Positions 7,333 through 10,912 of a stretch of 10,912 nucleotides of DNA are shown piece by piece. Origin of the DNA: Bacteroidales bacterium (GTDB lineage: Bacteria > Bacteroidota > Bacteroidia > Bacteroidales > UBA932); the NCBI GenBank assembly GCA_009774765.1, contig VSOK01000059.1, positions 1 through 10,912 of the forward strand, read 5' to 3'. Under the pieces are notes generated by a model. The model searched no databases. It was not told the origin of the DNA and was given only the letters and a program-made list of their open reading frames with translations. Made by a program: the position numbers and the translations under genes. Positions within the stretch are counted from its first letter, which is position 1. Every line of letters begins with the position of its first letter.

Positions 7333-7408
7333 CTTTGCCCCTTTTCCATCACTATGCTTCCACTATCTTTTTAATTGTCGCGGTGACTATTTTTACGGAT
7401 AAATATGA

Positions 7409-7416
7409 TAACTTTG
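7409..7416 (+). promoter_or_regulatory. Candidate -7 element for the S9 peptidase gene
   Basis: TAACTTTG is a full TAnnTTTG match, 29 nt before the peptidase ATG, which implies a leader of about 22-25 nt. No matching -33 TTTG is seen at the right spacing. Together with the minus-strand promoter at 7302-7332 it gives this gap two divergent promoters about 100 bp apart. Confidence 0.45.
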
Positions 7417-7445
7417 CGGAGAATACGAAATAGTCCCTGTTTACA

Positions 7446-9902
7446 ATGAAAAAGTACAATCCGATTTTTTCAATAGCCGCTTGCGCGATACTCATCACAG
7501 CAGCGTCTATAACTGCTATCAAAATTATGGACAAAAGCCAGAAGAACACACCACAAAGCATCCTCAGGTCTGAAATGACTATCGAAGAGGGACGGATGAC
7601 ACCTGAAATGCTCCTTTCCCTGGGCAGGATTTCCGATCCTCAGGCATCTCCGGACGGGAAACATATATTATATGGAGTATCATATACTTCAATCGGAGAG
7701 AACCGGTCGCAAAGACATCTTTTCATAGCTGACGCAGACGGAAGCAATGCCTCAAGACTGACCGATGAAAGCAAAAGCATCAGCAATGCACGGTGGTGCG
7801 ACTCCGGACGCAGGATAGCATTCATCATGGGAGGACAGATCTGGAGCGCGAAAGTCAAACAGTCCAAGGACGGATGGAAGCTCGGACGTAAAATCTGCCT
7901 CAGCGATATACCTGCAGGCACAGGAGAGTTCAGCATTTCCCCTGATGAGAGCAAGGTAATGTATGTCAGCAGCGTAAAAAGCTCAGTCAAATCCCCTGCC
8001 GACATCTATGAGGACCTTGACAAGGCTGACGCAATATGTACCGGCGACCTTATGTACAGGCATTGGGACCATTGGGTAAAGGAAATCCCGCACACTTTCA
8101 TAGCACCGTTCGATGCGAAAAGAAAAGCCGGCATCACACCATCCTCATCGAAAGACATACTTGAGAATGAATCAGGTCTTTATGAGCTTCCTACGGAACC
8201 GTTCGGAGGCATAGAGCAGCTTAGCTGGAGTCCTGACGGGCGTTTCATCGCATATTCCTGCAGAAAAGAGGAAGGGAAAAGATATGCGTTTTCAACAAAT
8301 ACGGAAATCTATATCTATGACACAGAAAGCGGAAATACTGTCCTTATCCCTATGAAAGGAGGCTATGACACAGATCCCGTATGGTCACCTGACGGGAAAA
8401 AGCTCTGCTGGATAAGTATGGAACGCGACGGATACGAAGCGGACAAGCAAAGACTCATAATAGCAGAGATCGCACCGGACGCGCTTGCCGCGCCAAAAAG
8501 CACAGGGAGCTGGCTGAAAAACGTATACGACATTACGGAGGACTTCAAATACAATGTTTCAGGTCCCGTATGGAACGGAAATGGAGAAATATATTTCAAT
8601 TCTCTCGCAGAAGGGATTCAGGGCATATTCAGGGCCAGCCTTGACCTCAACACGGCAACTGCTCCCGAAATAGGTGCAGACAAGGCAGGGACAAACCCGC
8701 TGGTTGCAGAAATCGCGGCCTCCCGACATCCAGTATGGACTATCGAACGTATTACAGGAGAGGACCTGTGGTATGATTTCTCTTCTCCATTCAATATAAT
8801 TTCAGATGAAAAAGGCACGACCCTATATGCTTCCTGGTGCAGTATGAATTTCCCGTCAGAACTTATATCCGTAAGGATCAACGGAGCGAACTCTGCAGTA
8901 GAGAGCGGATGCGAAGTCCACAGCACCCCTTTGAGAGCAGAATGTAATGTGACTTCAAAAGCCATTACAATAAAACAGATAACAAACGAGAACGGTCACC
9001 TTCTGTCGCAATTGAAGGACATACGTACGGAGGCACGTATGATCAGGACGGTAGACGGCAAGGATATGCTGACCTGGGTGCTCTACCCTTCAGACTTCAC
9101 TCCTGAAAAAGTGTATCCGGCTATTGAAATATGCCTCGGAGGTCCCCAGGGAACATTGAGCCAAAGCTGGTCATACAGATGGAACTACCGCCTTATGGCC
9201 GATCAGGGATACATTGTAGTTCTTCCGAACAGGCGCGGAACCACCGCATTCGGACAGGAATGGACCGAGCAGATATCGGGAGACTACTGCGGACTGAACA
9301 TACAGGACTATCTGTCAGCCGCAAGGGCACTGAAGGCAGAGCCTTATATCCAAAAGATGGCTGCCTGCGGTGCGAGCTACGGAGGCTACTCCGTATATTA
9401 TCTGTGCGGAGTGCACGGTGACACATTCGATGCGTTCATTGCACACGCAGGAATCTTCAATGAAGAGCACATGTACCTCACGACAGAAGAGATGTGGTTT
9501 CCCAACTGGGACAACGGAGGTATTCCGGACGAATGTACATTCGACCCTCGCGTAGGAACTCCTGAATGTCCGGTCGGCCCTGCCGGTGACGGCAAGACTT
9601 TCGGAGGAATACTCCAGAGCGGATCCCCGTGGAGCACCGCCCCTAAAGCAGTAAGGCATTATGCGAACTCACCGCACAAGCTTGTCACCAACTGGCACAC
9701 TCCTCTGATGGTAATACACGGAGGAATAGACTTCAGGGTACCTGTAGATGAAGGAATGGCCGCATACAATGCTGCACAGATGATGGGAGTCCCGTCAAAG
9801 CTCCTGATATTCCCTGACGAGAACCACTGGATACTCAAGCCTCAGAATGCGCTGTTCTGGCACCGGGAATACTTCTCCTGGCTTGACCGCTGGACAAAAT
9901 AG
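7446..9902 (+). CDS. S9-family serine peptidase, dipeptidyl peptidase 5-like
   Basis: An 818-residue prolyl oligopeptidase-family enzyme that probably removes dipeptides from oligopeptides in the periplasm. The N-terminus (MKKYNP, then hydrophobic 6-25) is a signal peptide or membrane anchor; Cys13 sits in an IAAC lipobox-like context, but the hydrophobic core before it is short, so lipidation is doubtful. Residues 60 to about 540 are a beta-propeller with repeated SPDG blades (68-71, 262-265, 314-317). The C-terminal alpha/beta hydrolase domain has CLGGPQG (563-569, oxyanion region), NRRGTTAFG, ISGDYCG, the nucleophile Ser644 in GASYGGYS, TTEEMWFPNW (679-688), Asp762 in HGGIDFRVP and His794 in DENHW, so the triad is complete. 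The WSYRWN and EEMWFPNWDNGG blocks resemble the DPP5/S9C group. At 818 residues it is longer than typical DPP5 (about 680-720). It stands alone, with its own promoter candidate and a terminator. Confidence 0.9.
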   Translation: MKKYNPIFSIAACAILITAASITAIKIMDKSQKNTPQSILRSEMTIEEGRMTPEMLLSLGRISDPQASPDGKHILYGVSYTSIGENRSQRHLFIADADGSNASRLTDESKSISNARWCDSGRRIAFIMGGQIWSAKVKQSKDGWKLGRKICLSDIPAGTGEFSISPDESKVMYVSSVKSSVKSPADIYEDLDKADAICTGDLMYRHWDHWVKEIPHTFIAPFDAKRKAGITPSSSKDILENESGLYELPTEPFGGIEQLSWSPDGRFIAYSCRKEEGKRYAFSTNTEIYIYDTESGNTVLIPMKGGYDTDPVWSPDGKKLCWISMERDGYEADKQRLIIAEIAPDALAAPKSTGSWLKNVYDITEDFKYNVSGPVWNGNGEIYFNSLAEGIQGIFRASLDLNTATAPEIGADKAGTNPLVAEIAASRHPVWTIERITGEDLWYDFSSPFNIISDEKGTTLYASWCSMNFPSELISVRINGANSAVESGCEVHSTPLRAECNVTSKAITIKQITNENGHLLSQLKDIRTEARMIRTVDGKDMLTWVLYPSDFTPEKVYPAIEICLGGPQGTLSQSWSYRWNYRLMADQGYIVVLPNRRGTTAFGQEWTEQISGDYCGLNIQDYLSAARALKAEPYIQKMAACGASYGGYSVYYLCGVHGDTFDAFIAHAGIFNEEHMYLTTEEMWFPNWDNGGIPDECTFDPRVGTPECPVGPAGDGKTFGGILQSGSPWSTAPKAVRHYANSPHKLVTNWHTPLMVIHGGIDFRVPVDEGMAAYNAAQMMGVPSKLLIFPDENHWILKPQNALFWHREYFSWLDRWTK

Positions 9903-9926
9903 AAGTCAGACTTCAATAACACATAT

Positions 9927-9980
9927 ATTACAGGGCAGGACGTTCCGGTCAACACGGACGGTTCTGCTCTGTAATGTTTT
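9927..9980 (+). terminator. Rho-independent terminator after the S9 peptidase gene
   Basis: A long hairpin begins 24 nt after the peptidase stop. The outer stem pairs 9927-9938 with 9964-9975 (12 pairs, one of them G-T). An inner stem with two mismatches closes on a 7-nt loop near 9948-9954. It is followed by GTTTTATA. The position and T tract fit termination of the peptidase transcript and separate it from the lipoprotein genes. Confidence 0.8.
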
Positions 9981-10117
9981 ATACACAGCAACAATACATC
10001 TGTCCTGCGACATAAATCATCTTTCAAATGTCCCATCCATAAATAATCCGTTGAACAGTATGATTCTCTGATTTTTATTGTATATTGCAATGAATTAACC
10101 TTTTAACCGAAAAGTAT

Positions 10118-10507
10118 ATGAAAAACATATTTTCTTTATTCGTCCTGGGTATGGCGTTATGTGTTGCTATGGCATCTTGTACTGTTATAGAAAAAGGTTA
10201 TGTTACCCCTCCATTGGCTATATGCGATTACTCTGCACAGGAAATGTTTTTTGATTCCGATCACCATATATATGAGATAAGAGGTGCCGCAGTGGGAACC
10301 GGATCTTTGAAAGGGGACTTTTTTTATGTGGAAGTGGAAAATCAGCCCAGTAACAAAGCACGTGTCCATGTCATCTTGGAGGAAAACAATACCGGCAAGA
10401 CGAGATACCTTAGCCTTGGATTTTTCTGCAGCCCGTTTGTAGATCTAAACGGTATTTATATTGTCCAGTATTTTAAGGCTCCGGAAGAAGATACAGTTAT
10501 AGATTAA
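10118..10507 (+). CDS. Small lipoprotein with a BACON-like domain (hypothetical)
   Basis: A 129-residue envelope protein of unknown function. It starts with a lipoprotein signal: basic MKN, hydrophobic 4-18, and AMASC with the probable lipidated Cys21. The mature part of about 109 residues appears to be all beta strand. Its end (ENNTGKTRYLSL, then IYIVQYF) follows the pattern of BACON or related Ig-like domains of Bacteroidetes, where an Asn-x-Thr-Gly/Lys-x-Arg turn is followed by a strand ending in V-x-Q. This family match is by eye and tentative. The next gene begins 7 bp after the stop and resembles it in length and layout, so they form a paralogous pair, probably in one operon. Two TTAACC copies (10095-10100, 10103-10108) precede the start; no clear promoter was found. 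The DNA is AT-richer than the upstream genes, which hints at different ancestry. Confidence 0.75.
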   Translation: MKNIFSLFVLGMALCVAMASCTVIEKGYVTPPLAICDYSAQEMFFDSDHHIYEIRGAAVGTGSLKGDFFYVEVENQPSNKARVHVILEENNTGKTRYLSLGFFCSPFVDLNGIYIVQYFKAPEEDTVID

Positions 10508-10514
10508 AAAAATT

Positions 10515-10904
10515 ATGACTATGAAAGATTTTATGATTCGCTGCCTTTTTCTGATGGCTTTTCTTTCTATGGCTGTAGGATGCGGCAAATATGAACTGGA
10601 AATATCTCCGTATTACAATTGGTGCGACAATTATCACGGAAAACGTTTTGTTTTGAATACTACCAGAAAAATACACAAGATAGAGTTGTGGGCGTATGAC
10701 AATCCGGAGCCGACTACCGTTGAAATCGACCGTAATACAAAATATCATAAGGAAGACTGCGGATGGTTCGTTTTCGAATATGACCAGGGCCTTCTATATG
10801 TGGATGTCAGCCGTAACAGGTCAAGTGAAACTCGTGTTCTTGTAATCCAGGTATTCGGAACCTCAGGTACCGACTACGCTATTATAAAGCAGTATGATGA
10901 GTGA
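10515..10904 (+). CDS. Small lipoprotein, paralogue of the preceding gene (hypothetical)
   Basis: A second 129-residue lipoprotein of unknown function. The signal has a basic start, hydrophobic 11-21 and AVGC with the probable lipidated Cys23; an in-frame ATG at 10521 (third codon) is an equally good start. The mature region parallels the preceding protein: a Cys-Asp pair near the front (NWCDNY against AICDYS), a RKIHKIEL strand against HHIYEIRG, LYVDV against FYVEV, and a final SSETRVLVI...AIIKQY against GKTRYLSL...YIVQY. The last part is BACON-like, a family often found in surface proteins of gut Bacteroidetes. The stop overlaps a further ATG (TGATG, 10902-10906), so a third co-translated gene may follow, but only three codons are visible. 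The DNA is AT-rich: 10501-10560 has 17 G/C of 60, against 36 of 60 at 9361-9420 in the peptidase gene. Confidence 0.75.
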   Translation: MTMKDFMIRCLFLMAFLSMAVGCGKYELEISPYYNWCDNYHGKRFVLNTTRKIHKIELWAYDNPEPTTVEIDRNTKYHKEDCGWFVFEYDQGLLYVDVSRNRSSETRVLVIQVFGTSGTDYAIIKQYDE

Positions 10905-10912
10905 TGACCTGT

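Noticed and set aside
9902..9914. Odd-centred palindrome GAAGTC-A-GACTTC at the end of the peptidase gene
   Set aside because: With a one-base centre it cannot form a normal hairpin, and it has no T tract; the hairpin at 9927-9975 is the better terminator.
10050..10088. Possible promoter for the lipoprotein pair (GTTG followed by TTTTATTG or TATATTGC)
   Set aside because: Neither -7 candidate matches TAnnTTTG well enough to annotate.
10904..10912. Start of a third gene overlapping the last lipoprotein stop
   Set aside because: Only ATG plus two codons are visible, which is too little to annotate; kept as a note in the lipoprotein finding.

Overview
The window looks like chromosomal DNA from a member of the Bacteroidales. 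Candidate promoters carry the Bacteroidetes -7 element TAnnTTTG, Shine-Dalgarno sequences are mostly absent, Ile ATA and Arg AGG/AGA codons are frequent, and several proteins (PdxA, a DPP5-like S9 peptidase, small lipoproteins) have Bacteroidetes-type sequences. The genus cannot be fixed from sequence alone. It reads as an ordinary housekeeping region ending in a more accessory pair of small lipoprotein genes. No tRNA, rRNA, CRISPR array, insertion sequence or phage gene was seen.

Layout: (1) Bases 1-919, minus strand: pdxA (vitamin B6 synthesis), cut by the left edge so its C-terminus is missing. (2) A divergent intergenic region of about 110 bp with a -7 element for each direction. (3) Bases 1030-4043, plus strand: recG (fork-remodelling helicase) overlapping by one base (TGATG) a WYL-domain regulator. 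(4) Bases 7314-4056, minus strand: a probable three-gene operon of a UbiA/MenA-like membrane prenyltransferase, a radical SAM enzyme with a C-terminal cysteine cluster, and an arginine deiminase. It converges on the WYL gene with only 12 bp between the stop codons; a hairpin that could end it lies inside the WYL coding sequence. (5) Bases 7446-9902, plus strand: an exported or membrane-anchored S9 (DPP5-like) peptidase, followed by a strong hairpin terminator. (6) Bases 10118-10904, plus strand: two tandem 129-residue lipoproteins that look like diverged paralogues with a BACON-like beta fold, in visibly AT-richer DNA.

How the genes may work together: RecG and the WYL protein are probably translationally coupled, and because some WYL regulators respond to DNA damage, a shared role in genome maintenance is possible. 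The UbiA-like enzyme and the radical SAM enzyme may act in sequence on an isoprenoid or quinone-type lipid; this is inference, and the deiminase may simply be carried in the same transcript. The peptidase, itself membrane-bound or exported, and the two lipoproteins are envelope functions. The least described items are the prenyltransferase-radical SAM pair and the tandem lipoproteins. I found no clear-cut new defence or mobile system.
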